Assembly: GCA_030737875.1 (NCBI GenBank)
Contig: CM060912.1
Span: forward strand, 204,613,231 to 204,677,230
Length of the DNA: 64,000 nucleotides
Source: Allium sativum
Lineage: Eukaryota > Streptophyta > Magnoliopsida > Asparagales > Amaryllidaceae
Direction of reading: 5' to 3'
How positions within the stretch are numbered: position 1 is the first letter of the stretch; each line of letters opens with the position of its first letter. Below, piece after piece: positions 33,359 through 45,169 of this stretch. Both the position numbers and the translations under genes were made by a program. The notes below the pieces were generated by a model that had not been told where the DNA came from, made no database searches, and saw nothing but the letters and a program-made list of their open reading frames with translations.

Positions 33359-34450
33359 ATGACTGGAGAGACTTCGGAAGCCGAGGCTTTCCTACCACCA
33401 TCATATACATCTGATTCTACCAATAGTGGTAGCTTGACCAGCAGCAAGCTTGAGACCACTGAAGGATCCATTCCATCTTAAACAGCCAGTTCACCTGATG
33501 TGTCCGAACACAGAGAACGAACAGATAAGCGGGGATGTGGACATTATGAGCGGGGATACATAAGGAGGTTGAAAATGTGGACATTATGAGCGGGGATGCA
33601 CCGGCGGCTCCGGTGGCCCTGGATATGCTGCTTGATGCGGTTATCTTAGAAAATCCGATAAACTCGGTATGATCGCTCTTGGATTCCACAACAGTTAGGA
33701 AAATGGAGCTGTGGTTCAATATACTGGTGGGTGATGCCCATGCACCGGGAGAAGATGGCAGGGCTCATGTGCTGCCAGGGTTTCCCTGCTAGGAACAGAC
33801 AAGCTTGTATTGCTAAGTGCGTGCCCCTGGCCAATTACTTTATTCGGGACATGTTATGATATTTCCGCCTTGCACCGTCGTAACTGCATCTGAATGCTTA
33901 TTCCTCACTCCTAGGCACCTATGTTCTCTATCGAGAGTACTTGTATTGGGAACCCACTGGAGAGGACATTCAGTACTTTTTTCATCTTAGGAGAACGGTT
34001 AACACATCGACCTCCCAACGGTTCTTGGAAGCATCACCTGCCACCAAATTTTTGTCGTGAAGTGGCCCAGGCTGTAAGTGTTCAAAACGAGTTGTTCTTC
34101 ATGCGCTGTCCTCCCGGATTCGCCAGGAGATGGATAGAAGAGAGTGAGTACTCTTGAACTTCACTTCTTGTTGTAAAGTTTTTTGTGTCCCATGTCTCAT
34201 TTCTGGTCATATTTTGATCATGGCAGGGAATCCTGAGGTGCCTACCAGTGACTAGTATAGGCAACGACTTGATGCTCTGCGAGCGATCCCCGTGGAGTTT
34301 CGCAATATCGAAATAGTGACAAGTTAGGAGCCTCTTCGACGCGCCGGGTCGCTTCCGGATGACCAGGCTATAATTAGGCCTGCGGTTGCGAGTATTGGGC
34401 CGAGGGAGAAGGTGGTGAAAGGTCTTGTGATCCCTGGTCAAAAGGAATAG
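33359..34450 (+). pseudogene. Tat antisense ORF, 5' part
   Basis: Plus strand, opposite to Tat pol. A Ser/Thr-rich start (M-T-G-E-T-S-E-A-E-A-F at 33359) is followed, across several frame changes, by L-Y-R-E-Y-L-Y-W-E-P-T-G-E-D-I-Q-Y-F-F around 33925-34000, resembling the putative gypsy-type transposon domain encoded antisense in Tat elements. After a probable intron the frame continues with Y-R-Q-R-L-D-A-L-R-A-I-P and S-L-P-D-D-Q. Stops and frameshifts are present. The role of this protein in Tat elements is not established. Confidence 0.6.
34144..34226 (+). other. Possible 83-nt intron in the Tat antisense ORF
   Basis: GTGAGTACTC donor at 34144 and a T-rich stretch ending TGATCATGGCAG at 34226. 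Removing it lets the frame before continue into the coding-like sequence after it, which otherwise ends at a TGA in the intron. This is inferred from sequence only. Confidence 0.45.
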
Positions 34451-34868
34451 CTACTCCCTTACGGGCTGAAGCTGAAAAAGGCTTTCAAGTTCCAAGGAAA
34501 TGTCGGTGGAGATGGGGCTCGTAGCTGGAGACTAGGACCCATTGAATGCTTCTGTCCCACCTCCAGCAGGAGAGGCGGGGGTAGGGGCGTCGATCAGGCC
34601 ACTGTCTCCAGTGACTTCTTCTGGAACTATCACCTCGCTTGAGGATGAGGGCTAGTTCGATGGCTTGAATAAACTCGACCTAGAATTATCTCTATGGTCG
34701 GTTTACGGCAAGCATGGAAGAGCTAGCTCTTGCTGCGGAGGGGTTAATTCCGTCGAGCAGACCACAATCTGGTTTGTTGAGAGAACACTTAATGCATACA
34801 CTCATAAACACTACATAACATAGAGGTTCGACTAAGCATGTGACTTGACTGACTTTTGATTCGCTCCT

Positions 34869-35291
34869 TTGACATGTGATATGCTTAGAGGGCGCGGAGG
34901 ACGAGGTTACGGATACGGAGACCGCCGAAGCCCCAGGAACACATTCTTCGAGGGATTTAGAAGAGGAACTAGTTTATACGACACTCCACCCCCACCCCCT
35001 CCCCTAGATCGAGGTAGTGAACACCGAAGTAGGGATCGATCTCGACGATCTCCTCCTCCCCCTCTGATTTGGGTGTCTTATGGTGACTCTCGAATTAACT
35101 TAGGTGGTTCCAAGCATACGTCTTCGGCGGTTCCTTCACATGCAGCACCCTTGGATCCCGCTCAAACCGCTAAGGGTAAGGAGTCGACACTTAGTCATTC
35201 GAGACCGGCGGGAGCGACAGTAATAGGAGGTCAGACCTCATACAGCCCGAAAGGAGAGAGCTTTCTAGTGATGAAAAGAAAGTGTTATTGA
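34869..35291 (+). pseudogene. Tat antisense ORF, Arg/Gly/Pro-rich segment
   Basis: 140 codons beginning M-T-C-D-M-L-R-G-R-G-G-R-G-Y-G-Y-G-D with a poly-Pro run and R-S-R-D-R-S-R-R-S. It is compositionally biased, without a catalytic motif, and follows the antisense domain. It probably forms a middle exon or linker of the antisense protein. Confidence 0.45.
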
Positions 35292-35326
35292 AGTGAAACT
35301 TTCCTCAGCATTATTTTGATGAGTTA

Positions 35327-36104
35327 ATGTTCCTCCCTGATCTCCAACCGCCCTTTGTCAGGGAGTCCGGGGAGGTCTACATGCGTGTGAGGGCTGAGTA
35401 TCATCAGGCTGACCAACTTCTCAAGTACTCCCGCCAACTCTTGGAACTAATCAGGAAGAAAAACCTGAAGCTCATCAATCGGGGTTGGCCATCGATGCCG
35501 AGCGGACAACCGACAATTTGAACACCGAAATAGGTATGTTTTCTTTCTGTACCGTAGACATACTATTGCTCATTCCTTTGCCTTTGAATATTAACTCGGG
35601 GGTTTCGTCGTCGCAACTGAGATGAAGGAAGCATATGAGATGCTTAAGAGGAACGATGATCATTCCCGCTCTTCTTTTGTGTAGACTGTAGCTGATCTAA
35701 CTACCGAGAACACGACCTTAAAGAGGGAGAAGGCCAAGGTGGATAAAACATGTGCGGATCTAGAAAGGAATAATGCGAGAGTCGCCCAGCTCTAGAATGA
35801 CAATAATGCTTTAAGAGCGGAGAATGACATCTTAAAGAGGCAGCTTGAGGAGAGGAAAGCAAAGAAAGACGCGGAGGCCAGCAATAGAGACGTGTTGAGC
35901 ACGGTTGATGGACTAATGACCGAACATCTAATGAGGGTTGAGCAGATGAGGGAGCAGCTGGAAGACATGGAGTTCCGAGTGGAATTGTCATTGGTGGAGG
36001 ATATCTGGAATATATATGTTAAGGCTCTGAGATTCCGTGGACTTTCATGGGTTGATAATTACTCCCGTGAACTAGCCTGGACCTGGGAGGGGTTTGTCCC
36101 ATAA
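35327..36104 (+). pseudogene. Tat antisense ORF, coiled-coil segment
   Basis: Two open stretches (35327-35521 and 35892-36104) joined by broken frame. The region is rich in Glu, Lys, Arg and Leu heptads (L-L-K-Y-S-R-Q-L-L-E-L-I; N-D-I-L-K-R-Q-L-E-E-R-K), as in the C-terminal coiled coils of Tat antisense proteins. At least two stops interrupt it. Confidence 0.5.
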
Positions 36105-36430
36105 GAAGCTTATTTGCGCCAAGTAGATGTGAGCACTCTAGATGAAGCCAACTTGTGATTAAGCTCCTGACCGATGAGGAGTGAGCAAAGCTAGAGGAGG
36201 GGAAGAGATTATTGCAGGAAGATGCTGAAAAAAATAGACTGGCAAGACTTACTGCGGAGAAAGGGAACTCTATTACGAGCGAGAGTGTGGTTGTTGCGGA
36301 GTCGTTTGTGGGAGGAAGTTCTCATCACCCGCTAGCACTTGAGACCGACACCATGAGTGATCCCGCGGTATAATCCTGAAAACCTGGAATTGGAAGAAAC
36401 CAGGTTCACTTTGCCAGTGGTGACGATTAG

Positions 36431-37066
36431 TTGGACACCTACTCGGATATAAGGATAACGTCCAGCCTTTATGAAGGCCTTATCGAGGAAGGAGAGGTAG
36501 TCGATGGACATAGTACCCATGCCAGCGGTCCGGTAAAGGCCGATGTGCCTTCAATGGCGGACCTGGTGGATAGATTAAAGGGCTGGATAATGGCCAAGTG
36601 CGAGGAGATGGAGGAAAAGCGTAGGCAAGACGAGGCTTCCAGGAAGGATGTCCTAATGAAGACCAGCCATGATGTTGAAAAGGGCGCCACTAAGGCAGTT
36701 GAGCAGAGGAAGGCCGATGAAGAGGTAGAGAAGAAGAGGGCTACTAATGAGTCCCAGAAGGAGATAGAGGGTGATGAAGCCCAACTAAGGGCCATTGATA
36801 TCTCTGAAAAACCCAAGGCTGGTGACGCTACGACGCCTAAGTCTCAGAAGCTGGCTGAGCGACGGGCTGCCCGGGAGGCTAAGGAGAAGTCGGAGAGGGA
36901 AGCCAAGGAGATCTCGAGGAAGAATGATGTCGTAGTAGCCCTTGCTCCCGGGAGTGTACCCAGGCCGATGCCGCACACCGCCCCTATTGATGTCATGGAT
37001 ATCTCAAGTGGCGATGGTGTGGATGGGAGGCACCTCTCGGCTTCTCATGAGTCGGGTACTCCTTAG
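36431..37066 (+). pseudogene. Tat antisense ORF, 3' charged segment
   Basis: 211 open codons, highly charged: M-A-D-L-V-D-R-L-K-G-W, then E-E-M-E-E-K-R-R-Q-D-E and R-A-A-R-E-A-K-E-K-S-E-R-E-A-K, ending Ser/His-rich. It converges on Tat pol, which ends near 38330 on the other strand. The length of the open frame in a decayed element is notable. The reverse-strand ORF 36469-36816 is its shadow. Confidence 0.55.
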
Positions 37067-38329
37067 AAGGGCCGAGGAGGAAGGAGTGGATCAGGAAAGA
37101 AGAGGCCTGGCATGGGGGAAGAACCATCGAGCGTCAAATCTACAAAGAAGAAGCACAAGAACAATAAAAAAAGACATAATTAGAGTTAGTAACTTAAGTA
37201 GGGGTTACCGTTATTTTGGTAGTGTAGGCCGATAGTTTACGCGAGTACGACACTCGCTTTTGGTTGGTGTGGTTTTCATGTACATCCTATCATTAGAAAA
37301 GAAAGATATTAGACATGTAGTTTGTTTAGTGTGTTTGTGTAGAAATAGAATATGAATTAGTAAAGATCGCAATATATATCACGTGTTTGGATGTTCTTCT
37401 CATGTTTTCCAACGTCCTGTACTTTCATAAGCATACTTATCGTTACACTTAACACAAAAGCGATCGAGGACCACACACTAGGTAAATTATTCTAGAGGGG
37501 TGATATAGAGCACTAGTTTTAGTAAGTCTCCCTCAGCTTAGGACACCCGTAGTTTGCGAAACCAGGCTAATCGCTTGCTGTTTTGGGCTGCCCGGAGTGA
37601 GTCCCAAGTAGAGCGGAGGCGTAGGACATTGAGTAGTCTGGTTAGGGGCTCTCCCGTCGTTCATTCAGTTTGTTGTGAGCGGTAGACGTTGTTTATTCAT
37701 CGAAAGAGTAGCCCAGATCATCAACCCGTAGGGTCCGATCATAGACATGGCTACTCCTAAGCCTTGAGAGCTTCGAGGAAGAAACGATTTAAGGTCGTTC
37801 TCGATGTTGCGCCAAGATTCGAACGACACTCGCAGCCAGGGGAGAAATTTTCTTCGCTCTTGGCTAGCTATTCGGTGCCCCCAAGTTGCATGGAACTTGG
37901 GCATGGAAAAATTTATCCTCCGTCTTGGCGCGGGGTCGATTTTCGAGTTTGTGGTTATTTATACTTGGTCGCGTCGCGGGCCAGCGATTCGAGTAGCGTT
38001 GCCGACTCCCGTGCTTGGGATACCGGTGGTAGCCAATGTTGTTTGGCCTTGATGTTGGCTCAAGGTTCAGACGGTGGCACCGGCTTCCGTGCTTGTATTG
38101 CCAATATGGCGATCGACTGTTTGCATGTAGGCTGGTTGTCAGGACTAATCAAACGTCTCATGCACGGAGTAAACAACAAACGATGGGAAGCTAAACATCA
38201 TTTCTACTCATAACTTTGGCAGTAATAGCTTTTACAATGCCTTGAATTGCTAGAAAACAAAACATCATTGGAAAGCCTGAACAACTGTTTACTAAGTTAT
38301 GTAAAGTAGCGGCAGAGATGTTCGCTGTT
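37067..38329. other. Spacer between Tat antisense ORF and pol
   Basis: About 1.2 kb between the two convergent coding regions. The plus-strand frame 37764-38213 (149 codons) has no recognised domain and overlaps other weak frames; I do not call it a gene. Confidence 0.5.
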
Positions 38330-39520
38330 TCATGCCCTTGGGAGTTCAGCTCCGTCCATGGTTACGAGTTTGAAAGATCCATCGCTGAGTTTCCATTGTA
38401 TGGAGTATAGGCCTTCACAACGAGGAGCGAGGCCTACTGGTGGAGGAAAGACCCATTTTAAAACAAGGTCGTTGATGTTAAGGTCCTTATGGCGGACCCT
38501 GGAGTTGAAGTATCGGGGCACTCGTTGTCATTGGGCGGCGACCCTGAGATCAGCTTCGTTCCTCTTTTCCTCTAGAAATTCGAGTGATTCCCAAAGTAAG
38601 TCTTGGTTTGTCTTCGGATCGAAATAAATAACTCGATGAGATTGAAGCTTGATCTTAATGGGGATGACGACTTCGGATCCGTAGGCAAGGGCGAAAGGAG
38701 TGTGTCCGGTTGTTGTCGTGTGGGTGGTTGATAGGCCCATGGGGCTAGAGGAAGTTCGTTCGCCCACATGCGCCTGGCCTTTTCTAGACGCTTCTTGATG
38801 ATGGTTTAATGAATTTGTTAATCGCTTCGACTTCCCATTAGCTTGAGGATGATCCACCGCTGAGAATCTCTTTTTGACGGTGTGCCGCTGATAGATGGCT
38901 TTAAACTCAGTGCTCTCGAACTGGATGTCGTTGTCGGAAATGATAGCTTGAGGGACCCCGTAACAGTTAATGATGTTGTGAACGACGAAGTTGATCATCT
39001 TCTTGGTTGTTGTTGTGGCGAGAGCCTCGTCCTCTTCCCATTTGGTGAAATAATCAACTGCGACGACAACATAGCATGCCCCACCTCTGGCTATTGAAGA
39101 GCTCCAATGATGTCGATCCCCCACATGGCGAATGGCCAAGGGCTGATCATTTGCATCAACTCTGTTGGTAGGGCTCTTGGGATCCTTGAGAAGCATTGGC
39201 ACTTATCGCACTTGCGAGCATAGTCTACGGCGTCTTGATCAAGCGTAGGCCAATAATAACCATGTCTGAGTATTTTTCTTGCCATGGTTTGCCCTCCAGT
39301 GTGGTCATCACATTCCCCTTTATGTACATTAGTTAGCACTTGGATGGCGTCGTCATGGGCTACGCATCTGAGCCACGGGAAAGAGAAACCTCTACGGTAG
39401 ATTACTTCATCGATAAGAAGGTAGCAAGCTGATTGGCGGGTGAGTGCTTGCTTTCTTTGTAGCGTCACGGAAGGGTCCCGTGTTGCAGGTAACTCTTGAT
39501 CGGGGTCATCCAAGATTCAG
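38330..39520 (-). pseudogene. pol: Tat integrase
   Basis: 39091-39513 carries the zinc-binding HHCC module (V-H-K-G-E-C-D-D-H, then C-D-K-C-Q-C-F) and G-Y-Y-W-P-T-L. 38528-39202 carries V-V-A-V-D-Y-F-T-K-W, G-V-P-Q-A-I-I-S-D-N-D and H-P-Q-A-N-G. The catalytic Glu region near 38820 is displaced by a small deletion and a second frameshift, and the following helix is read at 38572-38769 in another frame. 38330-38521 is the C-terminal part (Y-F-N-S-R-V-R, D-L-V-L-K). Integrase joins the cDNA ends to host DNA. Confidence 0.85.
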
Positions 39521-39749
39521 GTTCGGTTTCGGCATTCATGACTGCCTTGGATTGCTTCTGCATAATGCTCAGCGAATTGAGCACTTCGACTTGGTCGAAC
39601 CCCATAAGCTATGAATCGTCAGAGCATGCCAACATGGCTAATGAACATTCCCTCTCATTTTTTTCTCGAGGGAAGTATGCGGTGACAAAGTGGTCGAATT
39701 TGGCGAGCAACTCCCGAACCTGGGTCAGATAAAGCGCAAGCTATGCCCC

Positions 39750-40080
39750 TAAGGCTTGGAACTCTCCCTACACCGTGCGCACGATAAGCTAAGAGTCGGA
39801 AAGACCCGAATGGCTTTTATATTAAGTTCGGTTGTGGTTTTAAGACCCGCTAGTAGGGCTTCGTATTCTACATCGTTGTTGGTAGCAGGGAAGTTGAGTT
39901 TTCATAGTATATTAGGTGTTCCTCGGGAGTGATGAGCATGACTCCGACCCCGGAGCATTATTATTGGAGGATCCGTCCACGAATAATTTCCATTGAGTGT
40001 CGGAAGCTTTGATGTTCTCCGCAGGAGTCTCCTCAGGAGTAGTGAATTCTACTATGAAATCAGTGAGAGCTAGTCCAAGG
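39750..40080 (-). pseudogene. pol: Tat second (archaeal-type) RNase H
   Basis: On the minus strand, directly after the Tekay insertion, L-A-L-T-D-F-I-V-E-F leads to W-K-L-F-V-D-G-S-S-N, the start of the additional RNase H found in Tat elements. Downstream parts are recognisable but broken by several stops. Its presence between the first RNase H and integrase supports the Tat lineage. Confidence 0.8.
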
Positions 40081-40085
40081 ATGTC
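40081..40085. repeat. Left target-site duplication of the Tekay-type element (ATGTC)
   Basis: Repeated at 51158-51162. Confidence 0.92.
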
Positions 40086-40346
40086 TGTAACACCCCGTAT
40101 TTTCTGTGAACATCAAAGTAACGAATTAAAGAATACTTAATTTTAAAAGTGGAAATTAGGGGAAACAGGTTTCGCCATTGCGTTCATCTCGGAATTCTTC
40201 TTGAGATAGAGTCCAAGTTTGCGTTAATCGGACTCCGTATGAAGAAGTTATGGAGTTCAGAAGATTTCAAGTTTAAACGGAATTGAATATAAATAATAAT
40301 TAAATTAAAAAGCAGTTCAAATTCAAAAATTCCGAGAGAAGCGGCT

Positions 40347-40466
40347 GGGCGGGAAAATTCCCGCCCATACGGGTCAACTCCCCCCAGGGTGGTCGACATA
40401 GGTTTCGACCCCCCAAGATGGGTGTCGACTGGGGTGTCGACCCCCCTATAGGGGTCAACCCCCTTG
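40347..40466. repeat. GC-rich palindromes in Tekay U3
   Basis: GGGCGGGAAAATTCCCGCCC (40347-40366) followed by four or five GTCGAC-type units (GGTCGACATAGG, GGTGTCGACTGGGG, GGTGTCGACCCCCC). It lies 140-260 bp upstream of the TATA box. The 3' LTR version has lost about 52 bp of it. Confidence 0.9.
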
Positions 40467-40605
40467 GCCAGATCTGAGCTGTTTTGTCCAGTGACGTTTT
40501 CTGAGCCATTAGGGCTTATGTGGCGACTTCTGGTTGGCTCTGTTTGGTCTGGATGGCTCTGATTACTCCTAGGTTGATCTAACGGCTCTCATTAATCTAA
40601 ACTTC

Positions 40606-40613
40606 TATATAAA
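40606..40613 (+). promoter_or_regulatory. TATA box of the Tekay 5' LTR
   Basis: TATATAAA in TTCTATATAAACAACCCC; identical in the 3' LTR at 48674-48681. Confidence 0.65.
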
Positions 40614-40982
40614 CAACCCCAACCCTCAACCCTAAAACCACTTAAAATTGCTCTCTAAAGCCGTTATGCTGTCCATGGCCAAACTAGCATAGCCTCCATT
40701 TTTCTCTAAACTACAAGTCAAGTTAGGAAGTCCCAAATCAAATCAAAACTAGAGAATCAATAGTCTACATCAAAGGATAGCATTTCAGTTTTAGAAATCA
40801 GATCCCAGAAAACAAGATTTGTTCTTTTGTTTATAAGTTCAAGTTAATCTTTAGATTTGAACAAATAAAAGTCATGACTTGTAATGATGCGGAACTAGAA
40901 CATTGCCTAGTTGTAAGATAATCGTATTCTGATTCATGTAGCAATTCTAAAATTACCTATGCCTACGTGACTATTGTGATTG

Positions 40983-41225
40983 ATACAACCTATAATGTTG
41001 TATATTAATTTGGTGATGAACCTATCATGTTGTATATTAATTTAGTGATGAACCAATCATGTTGTATATAAATTTGTTGATGAATCTATCATGTTGTATA
41101 TTAAATTGGTGATGGACTTATCATGTTGTATGTTAAATTGGTGATGAACCTATCATGTTGTATAATAATTTGGCAATGAACCTATCATGTTGTATATAAA
41201 TTTGGTGATTCCTTATGTCATGTTA
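40983..41225 (+). repeat. 32-bp tandem repeats in the Tekay 5' LTR
   Basis: Seven to eight copies of TATCATGTTGTATATTAATT plus GGTGATGAACC, lying downstream of the TATA box. The same array is in the 3' LTR at 49050-49290. Confidence 0.9.
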
Positions 41226-41750
41226 TATGCAAGATCATAAGCAAAGTCATGTTCATATATGCTTATATGTCTAGATCCACATGCTTAGAAGTTTAGATCT
41301 ATGTTAATTTGATCCAACTTAAATGCAATTTCACGTTTACATGCTTAATTAAATTTGTGTAGTACTATGCCAAATTTATATCACACATGCTTAGTTGATC
41401 TATACTGTTTTATGTCGTTGGAATGTTACATGTCCCTTTTGCTTTTCCCTGTTTGTTTATGAGTTAGGCTAATTTGTGAACCTAATGCTCTATGTAATTT
41501 ATGCGAATGAATAATGGGGGATACGTTGGGAAAAATATTAAATTATATGCTATTGGCATAGGTTGGCTCATAATCATGTAAATGATTAATGGCATGAAAT
41601 GGTATAATTTGTATACCTAAGAAATATGGACAAAATTTAGAAGGGTAAATGGGACATGCATGACTTGAGTTGACAACATTGATGGATAATTTACATATAA
41701 ACATAAATAGTAAATATGTAAATTAATTAAAAGATGATTGTGCTTAACCC

Positions 41751-41946
41751 GAGGTTAGATTGAGTTACGGTGTAAGACCGCACGGAACCGCCCGGCACAT
41801 CCAGCAACTGTAACAATATAGATCTAATGTGAGAGGTTAGCGCATTAAGCCCAAAAAACCCAAGATTAGATTGAGTTGTGGTGTAAGACTGCCTGAAACC
41901 GGCCGGCACATCCAGCGACCGCAAAAATACATATCTAATGTCAATG
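41751..41946 (+). repeat. Paired hairpin module in the Tekay 5' LTR
   Basis: Two units of about 85 nt (41751-41836, 41862-41946). Outer stem TTAGAT/ATCTAA in both. The inner stem is GTTACGGT with ACTGTAAC in unit 1 and TTGTGGT with ACCGCAA in unit 2. The apical part is close to GTAAGACTGCCCGGAACCG then CCCGGCACATCCAGC. Corresponding modules lie at 49810-50003 and 59343-59551. Confidence 0.8.
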
Positions 41947-43105
41947 GTTGGTGCTTTAATGAATGAATTAAAGCTAAGACAGGCTAAGAATGGTAGGGTT
42001 AAGTTAATTAAGGCAACACTTAACCAATACAACGTGTTAACTAAAATGATGGGTGGGGTTAGGTTAATTTGAGAACACTTAACCATTTTAACATGTTGAT
42101 CAGGAAACCCTAGTAGCGGAGACCCATTTCAACAGTAACCAACATAGATGTATCATGGTACCATAAACTAGGAAGGGTGGGGCACGATTACTGGGCTGAT
42201 TATAAGCGGTCAAAATAACGGCGGGTGGTGCAGTAGTGTAGGTTCCAACGGAGTATGGGCGTGCACATACTCCGGCATGGACAAATCAGGCACTGGGCAT
42301 TAGTAGTATACACTATGCATCTTGAATTTGTGTCGGGTCACCACCATAGGAATTGATACACCCCATGGCAGGACCAGCACAGGTATCTACAATCAAGCGG
42401 GGCCGAATGACACAAGTCATAAATGCATACGAGTAGAAGCCGATCGATAAAGTGGATCATTTTATCGTGAACACATGGTGCTAGTTAAAACACTTGTTAG
42501 TAGGTACAGAGAAATAGAAATGAGTGCGATAGTATATTCAGTTTATCTTGCCTTATTTATTGTTATCTTATTTCTAGGGTATTGTCCTAGGTTCAGTTTA
42601 TTCATGTCATGATCCTTTTAGCTGTTTACATGATAAATAATCGCTGGACTTACCAGACTTATGTCTGACCTGTTTTCTTTCGCCTTCTTTTCTTCCGTTC
42701 CCTCCCCCCCCCCCCCCAGGTCCGCAGGGGGGGAATACTTCAGCTTAGTGCAGACTTTTTCAAGCTTGAAGAGAATAGATGTATCGCTTGGATTCTCTCT
42801 TCTTGGGCTATGGCTGTGGTTACACTTTTATTGGAGATTTATGCTGCTTTACTTCTATTTTATGCTCTTTATGTACATGGAGAATTAAATCAAGACAGAT
42901 GTTTTGTTGTGATAATTTAGAAGTTGGGTTTTGAGACAATGCTTGTAATGTTTTGATTGAGCCACGCTATTTAATAAATAATTTCAGTTTTCTGCTATAT
43001 ATATGTCTGTCTTGTAAACTATCTGTGTCTTTTACCTAAAATACTTCACCAAAGTTAATGCATTCCTTTTGTGAGTGACCTTAACGGAGGTGAGGTGTTT
43101 ACACT

Positions 43106-43117
43106 TGGTATCAGAGC
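43106..43117 (+). other. Primer binding site of the Tekay-type element
   Basis: TGGTATCAGAGC, two bases after the 5' LTR, complementary to initiator-Met tRNA. Confidence 0.95.
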
Positions 43118-43280
43118 AAAGGTTTACCAGATCAGATAAAAGTTTTTGAAAACTATTTTTCAAAAAAGAAGTTTAAAGAAGCATTTTTAACGAAAATGTT
43201 GCTTTATTTTAAAGAGCGTAATCCCCAAAGCCATATGTACTATCTATCCTTTGTTTTGAACCTTTTCTTTTCGTTTCAGC

Positions 43281-43868
43281 ATGTCTGGGGATCTTAATCT
43301 TCCGGAGGGCGTACCAGTACCTGGTTGGTTCAGAAGGTACCTGGAAGCTAGGGCTAATGGCGTAGGCCCAGCAGAAGCTCCTCCTCCCCTAGTTACAACT
43401 GTTCCTCCTCCTCCTCGTGTGAATTCTTTCTCGAAGATATGTATAGACTTTCGAGCCATGGGTGGAAATAACTTTAATGGGACTGACTCATTTGTGGAAG
43501 CAAGAAACTGGCTCAAGGAAACAGAAGATTTGTTTGTTATCTTTGAAGTGGACGATAGGCAGAAGATACAATTGGCTGTGTGGTTACTTAAGGACGAAGC
43601 CTCCTATTGGTGAGAAGTTACTAATGCTGAGAGACCAGTTGAAACTTGGGAGGATTTCAGAATGAGGTTTGAAATGAAGTTCCTCTCGCAAGCTGAACGA
43701 AGCCTACATATGGAAAAGCTCTTAGCTCTCAAACAAGGAAGCCTATCGGTCAAGGAATACGTCAATCAATTCAACCAACTGGCTAGATTCGGATTGGGGT
43801 TAGTGAACACTCCATATAAGAAGGCTCTCCGTTTCGTTGAAGGGTTGAACGAGCCACTGCACAGCTAG
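43281..43868 (+). pseudogene. gag: Tekay Gag, N-terminal and core
   Basis: Starts at ATG 43281 (M-S-G-D-L-N-L-P-E-G-V). A Pro-rich segment precedes the retrotransposon Gag core (F-N-G-T-D-S, A-R-N-W-L-K-E-T-E, A-S-Y-W, W-E-D-F, K-Q-G-S-L-S-V-K-E-Y). A TGA at 43611-43613 replaces what is usually a Trp codon in A-S-Y-W-W; the frame then stays open to the TAG at 43866-43868, where a frameshift passes to the next ORF. Confidence 0.9.
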
Positions 43869-43870
43869 CT

Positions 43871-45169
43871 ATGTCCCATATACATATGGGTGCGACTTAT
43901 GAGAGACTAGTGGACATGGCACTGTTACAGGAGGAAGACAAGAATAGCAAGAAAGAGACAAAGGTGGAAGTACATCAAGACAAGAAAGTGGAGGGATCAC
44001 AAAATAAGAAGACGGATTCCAAGAAGGGTGGGAAGAATAAAAAAACCCGTGACAAGGGGAAGTGTAATTTTTGTGGCATACCTGGACATTTGATTGAGGA
44101 CTGCAGAAAGAAGAAGAGGAAGATGGGTGGTTGTTTTCAGTGCGGCGAGACAGGACACATGGCTAAGGACTGCCCAAGAAAGCAAGGGCAAGGGCAAGGG
44201 CAATGGACTAGTTCTACTTCTGGAGGTCAGGTTCACGCTCTCATAGCACCTTTGCAAGAACGAGGTAGAAATATTTCTGTTGAGAGTTTAGTTTATCTTT
44301 TTGATCATTCTGTTCGTACTCTCTTTGATTCTGGTGCATCGCACTCTTTTATATCTACTACTTTAGTTGAATCTCTGCACCTAGACACCAGTATAGTAGA
44401 GGATCCCTTGGTTGTTTCAAATCTAATTGGGGGTTCGACCTATTTATCAATGATTTGTTTGGATTTGGAAATTTCTATACTAATCGTTGGCTTTAGATGT
44501 AATGCTTATGTTTTGGGCTTCACGGGCAATGGGTTGATTCTAGGCATGGATTGGCTATCCAATAATGTTGTCGTCCTCGATTGTGAAAAGAGAGTGGTTA
44601 GACTTATGACTCGCCTCGGTAACACTCTCGAAATCTCTTGTAATCCCATGAACTCTGTTATGCTTAGTTACCTAGAATCTCTTGATGCGTCTGTTGAGAA
44701 CCTGCAATCTATTAGAGTAGTCTGTGAATACTCGGATGTCTTTGAAGAGGTAAAGGGTTTACCTCCGAAGCAAGAGATAGACTTCCACATATACCTTGTT
44801 GATAATGCAAAACCCGTTGCACTACCCGTTAGACACATGGCTCCAAGGGAAAGGAAAGAGCTTAGCAAGCAAGTTAAAGAGCTACTTGAAAAGGGGTTTA
44901 TAAGGCGGAGTATTTCTGAATGGGGTGCTCCAGTGGTGTTTGCAACCAAAGCAGATGGTTCACTTCGCTTATGTGTTGAATATAGGGAGCTAAACAAGCT
45001 GACTAAGAAGAATAGACACCCACTTCCAAGAATAGACGACTTGTTCGATCAGCTTGTAGGTGCAACAGTTTTCTCCCAACTAGATCTGGCTACCGGGTTT
45101 CATCAACTAAGAGTGGCTGAGGACAGCATTGATAAGACCACATTCTGGACCCCGGATGGTTTCTTTTAA
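43871..45169 (+). pseudogene. pol: Tekay Gag C-terminus, protease and RT N-terminal half
   Basis: 432 open codons. Two CCHC knuckles: C-N-F-C-G-I-P-G-H-L-I-E-D-C and C-F-Q-C-G-E-T-G-H-M-A-K-D-C. Protease L-F-D-S-G-A-S-H-S-F-I with I-L-G-M-D-W-L downstream. RT begins around residue 310 (L-P-V-R-H-M-A-P-R-E) with G-A-P-V-V-F and the first catalytic Asp in S-Q-L-D-L-A-T-G-F-H-Q. It stops at TAA 45167-45169, where the family usually has Glu, and a frameshift follows within 20 bp. Confidence 0.92.

Larger units (their letters stand above)
40086..43103 (+). repeat. 5' LTR of the Tekay-type element
   Basis: 3018 bp, direct repeat of 48206-51157. It contains GTCGAC palindromes (40347-40466), TATA box TATATAAA (40606-40613), 32-bp tandem repeats (40983-41225), a paired hairpin module (41751-41946) and a 14-base poly-C run (42704-42717). 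Confidence 0.95.

Noticed and set aside
36469..36816. 115-codon minus-strand ORF
   Set aside because: Shadow of the charged antisense-protein segment read on the plus strand.
37764..38213. 149-codon plus-strand ORF
   Set aside because: No domain, overlapping alternative frames, in the Tat spacer.
41751..41946. Hammerhead ribozyme in the LTR hairpin module
   Set aside because: The conserved CTGATGA and GAAA core elements are absent.
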